Assembly (NCBI GenBank): GCA_963726085.1
Contig: CAVSAR010000001.1
Location: 620,001-684,000 of the forward strand
Source: ZC4RG30 sp963726085
Lineage (GTDB): Bacteria; Pseudomonadota; Gammaproteobacteria; Steroidobacterales; Steroidobacteraceae
Direction: 5' to 3'
DNA length: 64,000 nt
The notes under the pieces are model-generated. The model did not search any database. It was not told the DNA's origin and saw nothing but the letters and a program-made list of their open reading frames with translations. Below are positions 7,723 to 15,918 of the stretch, in pieces; position 1 is the stretch's first letter; each line of letters opens with the position of its first letter. The position numbers were made by a program, and so were the translations under genes.

Positions 7723-8100
7723 ATGACCAAGCCGCTGCCCATCATTGCCGTGGTAGATGATGAAGAGTCAATGCGGTTCGCGCTGGCACGCCTGTTGCGC
7801 AGTTGCTCCTTCGCGGTTTCTGTTTACGGCTCTGGGGAAGAATTCCTCCGCTCATTGGCCATTTCCAGTCCAGCGTGCGTAATCCTCGACATTGAGCTTC
7901 CGGGCATGAGCGGTCGGGACGTTCAACGTGCGCTATCCACATCCGGCGCTTCAATGCCAATTATCATTGTCACCGCATACAACCGGTCGGATTTACGCGC
8001 GGCGTGTCTCGCCGACGGCGCGGCCGCGTACTTCACCAAGCCCCTGCGCAGCCAGCACCTGATTGACGCACTCGAGTGCGTAGTTGCGCGCCCCTCCTAG
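7723..8100 (+). CDS. Single-domain response regulator (receiver only)
   Basis: A 125-residue CheY-like receiver without an output domain. The acidic pair is in VVDDEESM, the phosphoacceptor Asp in VILDIELPGMSG, the conserved Thr in IIVTAYN and the Lys in FTKPL. The sequence most resembles FixJ-type receivers. The ATG at 7723 starts just before the domain; an ATG at 7642 with GAGGAG would add 27 residues. It precedes a FixJ-type regulator and faces a histidine kinase gene, so it probably competes for or relays phosphate in the same pathway. That role is inferred from position only. Confidence 0.8.
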   Translation: MTKPLPIIAVVDDEESMRFALARLLRSCSFAVSVYGSGEEFLRSLAISSPACVILDIELPGMSGRDVQRALSTSGASMPIIIVTAYNRSDLRAACLADGAAAYFTKPLRSQHLIDALECVVARPS

Positions 8101-8282
8101 CTAAGTCCCTAGCGCTGTGCACCCTGCTCGCGCGTGTGTCCCTATTACTGTTGTTTGGATAGGGAGCCCAATTTGACATGTCCGTGGGGATGGCGTGACG
8201 GCTTCACGATGTCGCATAATCGCTGCAGCGCCGCAATACCACTCATTGAAGCCCGGTGCTTGCGAACTGCGAGATTTCGAAA

Positions 8283-8942
8283 ATGCACGAAGATCCAGCG
8301 GTATTTGTCCTCGATGACGACGAGTCGCTTGTGGTCGCTATTTGCAGGCTGCTGAACGGCGAGGGGTTTCGAACCCGAGGCTGGACTTCCGCCAAGACGT
8401 TCCTCGCCGAGCATGATCCAGACGCACCCGGCTGCCTTTTGACTGACCTGAGCATGCCGGAAATGAGCGGCCTGCAGCTGCAACGGACGTTGTCCGCCGC
8501 GGGGTGCGCCCGGCCGATCGTATTCATCACGGGTAAAGGGGACATGACAACGACAGTCGAGGGAATGCGGGCAGGGGCGCTGACTTTTCTGTCCAAGCCG
8601 ATACGCGGTGTCGAGCTGGTGGCAGCTGTGCGTGAAGCACTCGCAGCGGATGTTGCTATGCGGGCTTCCCAGGCGACGCGACATCGCACGCTCACGCTTC
8701 TGGAATCTCTGACCCGGCGTGAGCGACAGGTCATGGATCTGATTGCTCAGGGACTAGCGAGCAAGCAGATCGCCGCGCAGCTCGGCATCGCCGAAAACAC
8801 GGTCAAGGTGCATCGCGACCGAATGATGCACAAGCTGCAGGTCAGGTCCGTCGCGGCACTCATCAATCTGTTGACGCGTGCCGAAACTGCAACAGCGCAC
8901 TCAATTCATCCGCAGCCGAAGCCGCGCGGCACACGCGATTGA
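8283..8942 (+). CDS. FixJ/NarL-type response regulator with LuxR output domain
   Basis: Two-domain transcription factor. The N-terminal receiver has VLDDDESLV, the phosphoacceptor Asp in LLTDLSMPEMSG, the Thr in FITGKGDM and the Lys in LSKPI. The C-terminal LuxR-type helix-turn-helix reads LTRRERQVMDLIAQG, then AAQLGIAENTVKVHR. ATG at 8283 leaves about 5 residues before the receiver fold; a GTG nine codons upstream is the alternative. Its likely kinase is the MASE1-PAS protein encoded convergently at 9123-11213, since FixL/TodS-like kinases usually pair with FixJ-type regulators. Target genes are unknown. Confidence 0.88.
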   Translation: MHEDPAVFVLDDDESLVVAICRLLNGEGFRTRGWTSAKTFLAEHDPDAPGCLLTDLSMPEMSGLQLQRTLSAAGCARPIVFITGKGDMTTTVEGMRAGALTFLSKPIRGVELVAAVREALAADVAMRASQATRHRTLTLLESLTRRERQVMDLIAQGLASKQIAAQLGIAENTVKVHRDRMMHKLQVRSVAALINLLTRAETATAHSIHPQPKPRGTRD

Positions 8943-9122
8943 ATGCGCGGACTTGAGTCGCGTATCCGCGGGACAGCGCAAGGCGGACACTTGAAATCGA
9001 AGCCAATAGAAAGAGCGCTAGTCACCAGGGTCCAGTAGCCACCGCAGCAAGATGGTTGGGGCGGCGATACTACAAGCTTGCGCAGAGGCAGTATGTGATC
9101 GCAGCCGAGGAGTTCGCGTCGA

Positions 9123-11213
9123 TCAAGCATCCTGCTTTGCCAGAGGCAACGCGAGATAGAATGCGGCGCCGCGATCGGCCCTGTGCTCGGCCCATAGCCT
9201 CCCGCCATGCGAGCTCACCAGTGTGCGGCAGATCGAAAGACCCATACCCAGGCCGCCTTCCTTGGTGGTATGGAACGGCTGGAATAGGGTTTCAACGTCG
9301 TCGGGCAAACCGACTCCGCGATCTAGTACGCCGATGCGCATCTCGTCGTGCACGACGAAGGTCGTGAGTGTGAGGTGTCGGTCCTCCGGTTGATTCGATT
9401 TCATGGCATCGCACGCATTAACGATCAGGTTCAGAAGCACCTGCTGTAGTTGCACGCGATCCGTCATGGCAGCGGGAAGGCCACCAGCGGCGAGATTCGC
9501 GACGGATACACCGCGCGCAATAAGATCGCTGCGGGTGAGACGCAGCAGTTCCTCCAGACTCTCATTTACGCTCACCGCCTGAAGCGCGACTTCCCCGCGG
9601 CGCAGCATGGTGCGCAGGCGCTCGATGATATCTGCGGCGCGGCAGTCCGCGCTGAGGATGTCCGCAAAGATGGCGCGAAGCTCGACGAAATCGGGCGCCT
9701 CCTGCGACATGCAGCGTTGCCCCGCCTCTGCATTCAGCAGGATGCTGCTGAGCGGCTGGTTCAACTCGTGCGCGAGGGAACCCGAGAGCGCGCTCAACGT
9801 GGCCACGCGTGACAGATATGCCAACTCTTCCCGCTGCAATTGCGCCTCCACTTCAGCCTGCTTTTTGCGAGTGATATCCATCGAGACGCCGAGGATCCGC
9901 GGCAGTAAGTCATTTGCGGTGGGGCTTGGGCGACCGCGCGAAGACACCCATTGCACCGAGCCATCGGGCAGGACGATGCGGTACTCCGCCTCATAAGACT
10001 CGCGCGTCTCCAGCGCGCGCTGAATCGCAGTCGCGCGCGCGACCCGATCGTCGGGATGCACGCGTCCGTCGAGGCTGGCCAGGCTGGAGAATTGTATGGG
10101 TTCCCCAGGTTCGAAACCAAAGAACTTCCGTCCATCGTCCGTCATCCAGACCCTGTCGCTCGTCAAGTCCCATTCCCACAGCGCCATTTGTGCGCTCTCC
10201 ACCGCGAGGCTCATGCGCTCCTCACTGACGCGCAGCGCATCCTTCGAGCGTCTTTCGTCCTCGATCGCTACCGCAAGCAACACCAGCGGGGTGGCCACCA
10301 TCAGGAGGAACAACTGCAGAGCGAATGCATTTTCCGATGGAGTTTGCGTCAGGAAAGGGCCACGCCCCTGCATCGTTCCCGAGATCGCCAGGATTGTGAC
10401 GACCAGCATAGAGGCGCTAAGCCCTCCAAACCCAAAGCGCAGGGCCGCCCAAATGAGCACAGGAACGGGTGCGTAGAGGAGCGCAGGCGAAGTGTTCGGT
10501 CCCGCAGGGGACCGGTCGAAGGCGAGGTATCCGACAGTGAAGACGCCCGCGGCAAGCAAGCATGCTTCCAGAATGCGCCCGGGCGCGACTCCAACCCCCT
10601 TGGAAAATAGCCGGTGTGCGCCAATCAGGAAGACCGGCACCAGCACGATTGCTGTTACTCCATTCGAGACGCCGAGGTTACGCCATTCAACCCAATAGTC
10701 AGTTCCATAGTGATAGGAGATGGTGAACGCAGCTCCCCAAAAGGCCGTCCCAAGCGGAACGACAATCACCGTGATCACGACGAAGATGGTTGCTTCACGA
10801 AGGTTCATGAGATGGAACTGCGACTTGATGAACACGCGAATCGCAGCGGCCGCCAGAACATTCTTGACCGCATCGAAAACCTCGCAATTCAGTGCATAGA
10901 GCTGCGGCCAATGCTCCTGCTGCGTGGCGAAGAAGTGGCTGCACGCGGCGGCCAGGGTGTAGGCCCACCACTGCCGCGTGGGAACGAGCAGGAGAATGGA
11001 AACGAGGACCGCGTGCGGAGGAAAGAAGAGCGATACCTTGCTGTCCGGGAAACACAGCAGCCAAGCAACTCGCGTCGCCAGGTAATAACAAAGTCCGCAG
11101 GCCAGAATCCCGCCTACCGTCCGAAGGGAGAACCCGGGTTGCGCATTGTTCTGAGTGCCTGCGCGCAATCCCATGTCGATTGCCTGCCGCACTGCCTCCA
11201 TCATTCGAGCCAT
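9123..11213 (-). CDS. MASE1-PAS sensor histidine kinase
   Basis: Membrane sensor kinase of 696 residues. Residues about 25-300 contain eight or so hydrophobic segments of a MASE1-type sensory region. A PAS domain with PAC tail follows (about 330-450; WEWDLTSDRVWMTDD, then GVSMDITRKKQAE). The dimerisation/phosphoacceptor helix has SLAHELNQPLSSILLNAE, and the ATPase domain has NLIVNACDAM, GVLDRGVGLP and GGLGMGLSI. ATG at 11213 is supported by GGAG eight bases upstream; the frame is open beyond it without a start signal. It converges on the FixJ-type regulator. The stimulus is unknown; MASE1 ligands are generally undetermined. Confidence 0.88.
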   Translation of the reverse strand: MARMMEAVRQAIDMGLRAGTQNNAQPGFSLRTVGGILACGLCYYLATRVAWLLCFPDSKVSLFFPPHAVLVSILLLVPTRQWWAYTLAAACSHFFATQQEHWPQLYALNCEVFDAVKNVLAAAAIRVFIKSQFHLMNLREATIFVVITVIVVPLGTAFWGAAFTISYHYGTDYWVEWRNLGVSNGVTAIVLVPVFLIGAHRLFSKGVGVAPGRILEACLLAAGVFTVGYLAFDRSPAGPNTSPALLYAPVPVLIWAALRFGFGGLSASMLVVTILAISGTMQGRGPFLTQTPSENAFALQLFLLMVATPLVLLAVAIEDERRSKDALRVSEERMSLAVESAQMALWEWDLTSDRVWMTDDGRKFFGFEPGEPIQFSSLASLDGRVHPDDRVARATAIQRALETRESYEAEYRIVLPDGSVQWVSSRGRPSPTANDLLPRILGVSMDITRKKQAEVEAQLQREELAYLSRVATLSALSGSLAHELNQPLSSILLNAEAGQRCMSQEAPDFVELRAIFADILSADCRAADIIERLRTMLRRGEVALQAVSVNESLEELLRLTRSDLIARGVSVANLAAGGLPAAMTDRVQLQQVLLNLIVNACDAMKSNQPEDRHLTLTTFVVHDEMRIGVLDRGVGLPDDVETLFQPFHTTKEGGLGMGLSICRTLVSSHGGRLWAEHRADRGAAFYLALPLAKQDA

Positions 11214-12122
11214 TCGATCAGCTCCGAACTGCTTAAGACAGTGCCGCCGTGAATTGAGGAGACCATCGATAGAAAGGTGACGTCCATGCGATCGCCGATG
11301 CAAACGACATCGACGTCGACCGGGAAGGCTTGCGGCGAAAGACCTGCAATCGATACTGGCTATCCGCCCAAAACTGAGGCGGAGCGACGCTGTAAGTGCA
11401 TCGGCGACTAACGAGATCTCCCAAGCTTCGAGCCCTCTGCGTGAGCCACCGAAGACGCGCCTCGAAATAGCTCGCGCCAATAGTTTGCTTGCCCCCCAGC
11501 GGCAATGCTGAGCTTACCCCCACGTTTGATGTTTCGCCAAGAAGCCAAGCGGAGATTCGGTCTGGACCGGCGCAAGAACCGACCACCATCAACCTGTCCG
11601 CGCAGGCAACTTGTGTTTGTTCGGTAGTCGCCTGCGCCGCGGTTATCACGCTTGTTCTGGGCTGGCGAATGAGGTCTGAATCTTCCCGATAAGCGCCCGC
11701 TGTCCTAACGTGGCGCGGGTGGCCAAGCAAACCGGGTGACGAGCCTGAGCCAATTCGGTGCGCCGCGCGCGCGATCTGGTGCGGAATCCGCGCCCGGTGA
11801 AGGCAAAAGGTGGAACTGTTCCTGCCGGAGCTGGGGGAGCAAGTCGGCGTAGCTAGATGGCTTGCGGCCCAAGATCAGGAGCCTCGGACGCTGCCGATGA
11901 CGGACTTTAACGCGATTGGCATTGGCGCCTGGGCCGGGCGCCTGAACGAGGTGTTCGGCCGGAGCAAGGGCTGCAGTGTCATTTTGGATACGCGGTGCTG
12001 GATTCAGGGTAGCAATTTGGCATTCGCCACCGGGCTTGACCGGGATTCCGAAGTAGCCGCAGTCTGATGGGTATTCAGCCGACGCCGACCGCGCGGCGTC
12101 AGATCAATGTACGGAGAATGGT
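11214..12122. other. Intergenic region without a confident gene
   Basis: About 900 bp. One forward frame (11489-11692) ends in a hydrophobic helix (VVACAAVITLVLGW) and might be a small membrane protein, but it lacks a convincing start signal and relatives I can name. A hairpin-forming sequence, GACGCCG paired with CGGCGTC, lies at 12072-12091 before the methyltransferase. Other frames look like chance. Confidence 0.4.
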
Positions 12123-12992
12123 ATGAGTGACAATGAGGTCGTTGTCGAGGCTTGGAACACCGTCCTGTTTGAGAAATTCGTGCGCTTCAAGCACCTGCTG
12201 ATCGCGGGGCTTGCAGGCCACAGCGACGAGATTTTGTCGCGGCAGCTGTACCGCAAGGGCGACCGCGTTCTGGACATTGGCTGTGGATTCGGTGACAGCA
12301 CCATCAAAATCGCTGCTGCATTGGGCCCGACGGGGCGCGCAGTAGGGGTCGATTGCGCCGAGCGCTTTATAGCCACGGCCGAAGCTGAGGCCGCTGCCGC
12401 CGGAGCCCGCAACGCGTCGTTCTTTACCATGGACGTGCAGATCGATGACTTGCGCGGACCATACGACCACGCATTTGCGCGATTTGGCACCATGTTCTTC
12501 ATGGCTCCCGGGGCCGCCATGCGAAATATTCGCAAGGCGCTCAAGCCGGGTGGCAGTTTCACTCAGATCGTCTGGCGCAAACGTGAAGACAACCCCTGGT
12601 TGTACGATGCGGAGCTGAAGGTGCGAGAAATCGTCCCCGTGGTGTCGCATGAGGACACGACGCAGGTGCATTGCGGCCCAGGACCGTTTTCTATGTCCGG
12701 TCCGGACATGGTCAGCGGAATGCTCAAGTCCGCCGGCTTCACGAGCATCACGTTTGAGCGCTTCGATACCGACATCTGTATCGGCCGCAACGTTGACGAC
12801 GCCGTCGAATTCGCCATGGAGTTGGGTCCGGCGGGCGAGATCATCCGGCTTGCTGGCGCCGAGGGAGAGCGGTTCAAACCGCAAGTTGCAGCGGCGCTGC
12901 ACCACACCCTGGCGGCGTACGCACGTCCGAACGGCGTGTGGGCCCCGTCCAGCACCTGGTTCATCACCGCGCGGGCACCGGGCGGTGACTGA
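12123..12992 (+). CDS. Class I SAM-dependent methyltransferase
   Basis: A 289-residue methyltransferase of the UbiE/Methyltransf_11 type. The SAM-binding motif I is VLDIGCGFGDST (about residues 57-68), followed by VGVDCAERF (motif II acid), FTMDVQIDD and the post-motif KALKPGGSFTQIVW. GGAG lies seven bases before the ATG. The C-terminal half (about 170-280) is less typical and may bind the substrate. It stands alone, about 200 bp before an ECF sigma gene. The substrate cannot be told from sequence; a small molecule is likelier than nucleic acid. Confidence 0.85.
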   Translation: MSDNEVVVEAWNTVLFEKFVRFKHLLIAGLAGHSDEILSRQLYRKGDRVLDIGCGFGDSTIKIAAALGPTGRAVGVDCAERFIATAEAEAAAAGARNASFFTMDVQIDDLRGPYDHAFARFGTMFFMAPGAAMRNIRKALKPGGSFTQIVWRKREDNPWLYDAELKVREIVPVVSHEDTTQVHCGPGPFSMSGPDMVSGMLKSAGFTSITFERFDTDICIGRNVDDAVEFAMELGPAGEIIRLAGAEGERFKPQVAAALHHTLAAYARPNGVWAPSSTWFITARAPGGD

Positions 12993-13198
12993 TGTCATTA
13001 CTAGCTGGCGGCCTCCTTTTACAAAGCTGACCGTCGCCATAAGCTGACAGTCGGACCCGGCAAGGCACGATTCGGGGCGTGCCGTCGACCCGTTCCCGCG
13101 TCAGGCAAGCTGTCCCAGCACTATACTGGGTGCCAGATGATGTCGTTGACCCTCTCGGGACCTGACAGCACGTACCTGCACGTGTGGAACGAGCCCTG

Positions 13199-13780
13199 AT
13201 GCGAAACTTTCGCTCATCCAACCCGGCGCCGCCACGCTTACAGGAGCGTGAGGAACGGCAGTTACTCGAGCGAGTCACGGCGCAGGACGTCGCAGCTTTT
13301 CGCGCCCTCTTCTTCATCTACCACAAGCGGATGAGCCGGTTCCTGTTTCGTTTCGTCCGGCAGCAGGAGCTGGTGGAAGAGATCATCAACGACACGATGT
13401 ATGTCGTTTGGTGCAAGGCGGAAACTTTCCGCGGCGATTCACAGGTATCGACGTGGATCCTCGGAATCGCGTATCGCAAGGCACTCAAGTCGGTTCGCAA
13501 GGATGGGTCCAGTCCGGTTGTGTATACGTCGGTGGATCTGGATTCCCTTGGATTGCCCGACGATGCTGGAGCCGGACAGCGGGAACTGCGAGATTCGATC
13601 GATACCGCACTGGCGACTCTGCCAACCGTACAGCGGATTGTCATAGAGCTCGCGTATTTCATGGGTCATTCCTGTGAAGAAATCGCCGTGATCACCGACA
13701 GCCCGGTCAACACGGTAAAGACGCGGATGTTTCACGCACGGGAGCGGTTACGCGGCCTGCTGAAGGACGCGCGCCTATGA
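13199..13780 (+). CDS. ECF-type RNA polymerase sigma factor
   Basis: An extracytoplasmic-function sigma factor of about 193 residues. Region 2 is at about 30-95 (FRALFFIYHKRMSRFLFRFV, then VEEIINDTMYVVW, and TFRGDSQVSTWILGIAY) and region 4 at about 130-185 (ALATLPTVQRIVIELAYF, then GHSCEEIAVI and VNTVKTRMFHARERL). ATG 13199 is used; a GTG at 13184 is equally possible because neither has a clear ribosome-binding sequence. The stop overlaps an ATG (ATGA at 13777-13780) where an anti-sigma gene would normally begin, but that frame closes after 24 codons. Its regulon is unknown; the lipoprotein downstream is one candidate. Confidence 0.88.
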   Translation: MRNFRSSNPAPPRLQEREERQLLERVTAQDVAAFRALFFIYHKRMSRFLFRFVRQQELVEEIINDTMYVVWCKAETFRGDSQVSTWILGIAYRKALKSVRKDGSSPVVYTSVDLDSLGLPDDAGAGQRELRDSIDTALATLPTVQRIVIELAYFMGHSCEEIAVITDSPVNTVKTRMFHARERLRGLLKDARL

Positions 13781-13851
13781 CCACTGCCGCTTTTTCCTTC
13801 GAAATGAAAGTCGAGCCATCAAGGCCGTTCGAGCAGTGCACCGCGTGGTAA
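13777..13851 (+). pseudogene. Very short frame in the anti-sigma position
   Basis: Starting with the ATG that overlaps the ECF stop, this frame encodes only 24 residues (MTTAAFSFEM, then PFEQCTAW) before TAA. ECF operons often carry a zinc-binding anti-sigma gene at exactly this overlap, so it may be the start of one lost by frameshift or deletion. The evidence is positional only. A different frame continues from 13845 as a short peptide. Confidence 0.35.
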
Positions 13852-13952
13852 AACTCTTGGAAAAATTCGGGCACACACCGCCGATGCTATTTGCAATCCC
13901 CGGCGTAGTCGGGTGCTCCAGCACCGGCTCAGGCGTCAGCACAATCCAATGA
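13845..13952 (+). CDS. Candidate small peptide A (GHTPPM family)
   Basis: A possible 35-residue product from GTG 13845: VVKLLEKFGHTPPMLFAI, then PGVVGCSSTGSGVSTIQ. Its TGA overlaps the ATG of the following lipoprotein (ATGA). It aligns without gaps to peptide B at 15802-15912: LL, GHTPPM, F, I, VV, TG, G and ST are shared. One shared Ser is encoded AGC here and TCA there, which suggests protein-level constraint. The frame is open further upstream, so the real start is uncertain and this could be the tail of a longer or frameshifted protein. Function unknown. Confidence 0.35.
   Translation: MVKLLEKFGHTPPMLFAIPGVVGCSSTGSGVSTIQ
13868..13913 (+). repeat. Imperfect 46-bp repeat, copy 1
   Basis: About 39 of 46 bases match 15822-15867. 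Copy 1 ends just before the lipoprotein gene and copy 2 just before the first radical SAM gene. It encodes the shared part of small peptides A and B. Confidence 0.7.
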
Positions 13953-15181
13953 GATTCAGCTCAAGCAGTCGTGGTGTGAGAGCCGCTGCTGTAGCCCTAC
14001 TGCCCTTGATGCTGGCACTTGCGGGATTGGGGTGTGGCCGCACCGAGCCCGTTCGCCGTTCGGCGGACCTGACCATCCAGCTGCGCTGGGTCAAGGCCTA
14101 TCCGGCTGAGACCAGGACCAAAGTTGAAACTGGCATGAACTGGGCACTGTCGTTTCTGGGGGCCAGCCTGCCAAAGGCCGCGCCCGTGTATGCCTGGCAA
14201 AACGACGTCATTACTGTGGATCTGGAAGCCGCCGGCGTCCTGCCGGAGTCGAAACCCGCGTGGCGCTCCGTCATTGCAGTCCTGAAGGCCAGCGACGAAT
14301 ACCGCCGGATGGGCGCGATGGACATTGGCCGATTTCTGATGCTCACGCTGTGCAGCTCTGACCAGTATTTCGCGCTGACGGACACGGCCCGGACTTTCGC
14401 CGACTTCCAGGCCAGGCACCCCCAGCAGTCCGAACCGGCAGCAGTCATCCAATCGGCCATTGCGAAAGGCAATCGATTGCTGGAAATCGGACGGGCAACG
14501 CAGATCGACCAGATATTCTTCGTTGCTTTTGAAGGCACCGGCTCTATCACCGACGCCTCGTTCCACAAGGCAGAAGTGGAGACCCTCGACTTTATGCCAA
14601 ACGGCCAGCTTCGCTTCGGAATTTATGATCTCGACGGAAACCCGAAGCCTGCGGCGACGCCGTCGCTGACTTCGGCGGGCAAGCCCAGCAAATGCCTTTG
14701 GTGCCATGAGATTCGTTTGCAGCCACCGTTCCGTAACACGTCCAGTGTCGCCGGATACTACTCGGCAGAACAATTGCGCAACGCCATCAACCAGCGCATG
14801 GATATCGTCGCCAGCTACCGTCGCACGTTGAGCTCGCGCATCGACTTTGGGCGTACCGAGGATCATACCTTTGCCGAATTGCTTTACCTCTCATTCGCCG
14901 AGCCTTCCGCGGCTCGGCTGGCGGCGGAATGGAACATGCCTGAGGAAAAAGTAAGAACCTTGCTTGCAGGATTCACGACCCACGCGCAGCGGGAGCGCGA
15001 TTTTCTGGGCGATCGGCTCTACGACCGGGCAGACATAGACCGATTTGCACCCTATCAGACCCTACGCGTTCCCCCGCAGGTCCGGGAGGCGAGCGCTTAC
15101 GAACCCAGACTGGTTGATGCAGGGAGCAGTTCCCTGCCCCACCAGGGCGATGCCACGGCCGGCGCAGCTCGTGCTCCCTGA
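13949..15181 (+). CDS. Lipoprotein with a single haem-c-type CxxCH motif
   Basis: A 410-residue exported protein. The signal sequence (residues about 10-28, ALLPLMLALAGLGCG) ends in a lipobox Cys, so it is probably membrane-anchored in the periplasm. One CLWCH motif (C249, C252, H253) could attach haem c covalently. No other known domain was recognised; single-CxxCH proteins of this size include electron carriers and chaperone-like proteins. ATG 13949 is chosen over an upstream in-frame start because it places the signal peptide correctly and overlaps the preceding frame's TGA. It follows the ECF sigma gene by about 170 bp and may be under its control (inference). Confidence 0.7.
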   Translation: MRFSSSSRGVRAAAVALLPLMLALAGLGCGRTEPVRRSADLTIQLRWVKAYPAETRTKVETGMNWALSFLGASLPKAAPVYAWQNDVITVDLEAAGVLPESKPAWRSVIAVLKASDEYRRMGAMDIGRFLMLTLCSSDQYFALTDTARTFADFQARHPQQSEPAAVIQSAIAKGNRLLEIGRATQIDQIFFVAFEGTGSITDASFHKAEVETLDFMPNGQLRFGIYDLDGNPKPAATPSLTSAGKPSKCLWCHEIRLQPPFRNTSSVAGYYSAEQLRNAINQRMDIVASYRRTLSSRIDFGRTEDHTFAELLYLSFAEPSAARLAAEWNMPEEKVRTLLAGFTTHAQRERDFLGDRLYDRADIDRFAPYQTLRVPPQVREASAYEPRLVDAGSSSLPHQGDATAGAARAP

Positions 15182-15191
15182 GCGCGTCGGT

Positions 15192-15441
15192 GTGAAATAT
15201 CGCGCCGACATCGACGATCTGCGGGCGATCACCGTTGGCGCCGTCGTCTCCGATCACGCCAAGGTACCTGGGTGCGCGGGTGGCCGACGGGGCCCTGCTG
15301 TATAGGGATGCCAACCATTTATGGACTACGGGGGCCTTCTTTTTCTCCGGGACCCTGGAACAATGCCTTGCCGACCTGCACCAGATCGGGGCAGCGGATA
15401 CTACCGTGCGACATACGGCCGCTTCTGGGGCCAACGAATAG
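15192..15441 (+). pseudogene. Acyltransferase-3 (OafA/YrhL type) remnant with internal deletion
   Basis: Two ends of one gene joined without its middle. From GTG 15192 the frame gives VKYRADIDDLRAITVGAVVS, then DHAK, the classic start of membrane acyltransferase-3 proteins. Shortly after, at about 15265 and in another frame, comes DGALLYRDANHLWTTGAFFF and a short tail, which matches the C-terminal SGNH-type end of the same long proteins. Roughly 600 residues are absent. It cannot be functional. The junction also changes frame, consistent with deletion rather than a point error. Confidence 0.6.
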
Positions 15442-15801
15442 GGCATGAAGGCGATGGCCCCAACACGCCGCCCCGTGCCGTGGGACAACGGGACAACGGG
15501 ACAACGCCGGTGATTGCACAATCTGCCACTCCCATTGCGTTTGTCCCGACGCGGCGCCCCCACAGCCATGGCAGCGGTCCGCCAGTCGATCCGCCTCGGC
15601 CAGTGACAGCCCTTACCTGGTCGACGATCGCTAGAAGTCCGCCGCCCCAGCGATCAGGCCGCTGCTGCAGGTATCTTCGGCCAAATAGGGTGAGCGGAAT
15701 TGCCGCCCCACATCGGCTTGCCTACGTCGGGCGCATGGCAGTGCCGCTCCAGCCGCGTCCCCACCCCTAACGCCGCCCTCGCAAAGCGCCCTTGGCGGGG
15801 C
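15442..15801. other. Noncoding stretch with a three-unit tandem repeat
   Basis: No supportable gene between the acyltransferase remnant and small peptide B. It contains three head-to-tail copies of GGGACAAC at 15482-15505 (period 8), which may be slippage-prone. Several frames are open because of high GC but show no domain. Confidence 0.45.
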
Positions 15802-15912
15802 GTGAACCTTTTGCGCGAAGGCGGGCACACACCACCGATGGTATTTGAAATCCACAGCGTGGTCTGGCGTACATGTACCGGCTGGGGCAGCTCAACCCTG
15901 CGTGGGTGCTGA
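15802..15912 (+). CDS. Candidate small peptide B (GHTPPM family)
   Basis: A possible 36-residue peptide from GTG 15802: VNLLREGGHTPPMVFEI, then HSVVWRTCTGWGSSTLRGC. It ends 6 bp before the first B12-type radical SAM gene. It shares LL, GHTPPM, F, I, VV, TG, G and ST with peptide A, while the last 16 residues differ and are rich in Trp, Cys, Ser and Thr. A conserved front with a variable, modifiable tail beside radical SAM genes resembles a ribosomal peptide precursor, but the start is weak (only a G-rich stretch upstream) and the frame is open further 5'. It could equally be the end of a decayed gene. Confidence 0.4.
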   Translation: MNLLREGGHTPPMVFEIHSVVWRTCTGWGSSTLRGC

Positions 15913-15918
15913 CCAGTC

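Noticed and set aside
11233..11730. 165-residue reverse-strand protein
   Set aside because: No recognisable domain, unusual composition and no ribosome-binding sequence; treated as a chance frame in GC-rich DNA.
11700..12070. Insertion-sequence remnant
   Set aside because: Some short phrases recall transposase sequence, but no terminal inverted repeats, target duplication or conserved catalytic residues were found.
13949..15181. Di-haem cytochrome c peroxidase
   Set aside because: Only one CxxCH is present and no peroxidase motifs are visible, so only a single-haem-motif lipoprotein is claimed.
15482..15505. CRISPR-like array
   Set aside because: Three head-to-tail 8-bp units without spacers are a simple tandem repeat.
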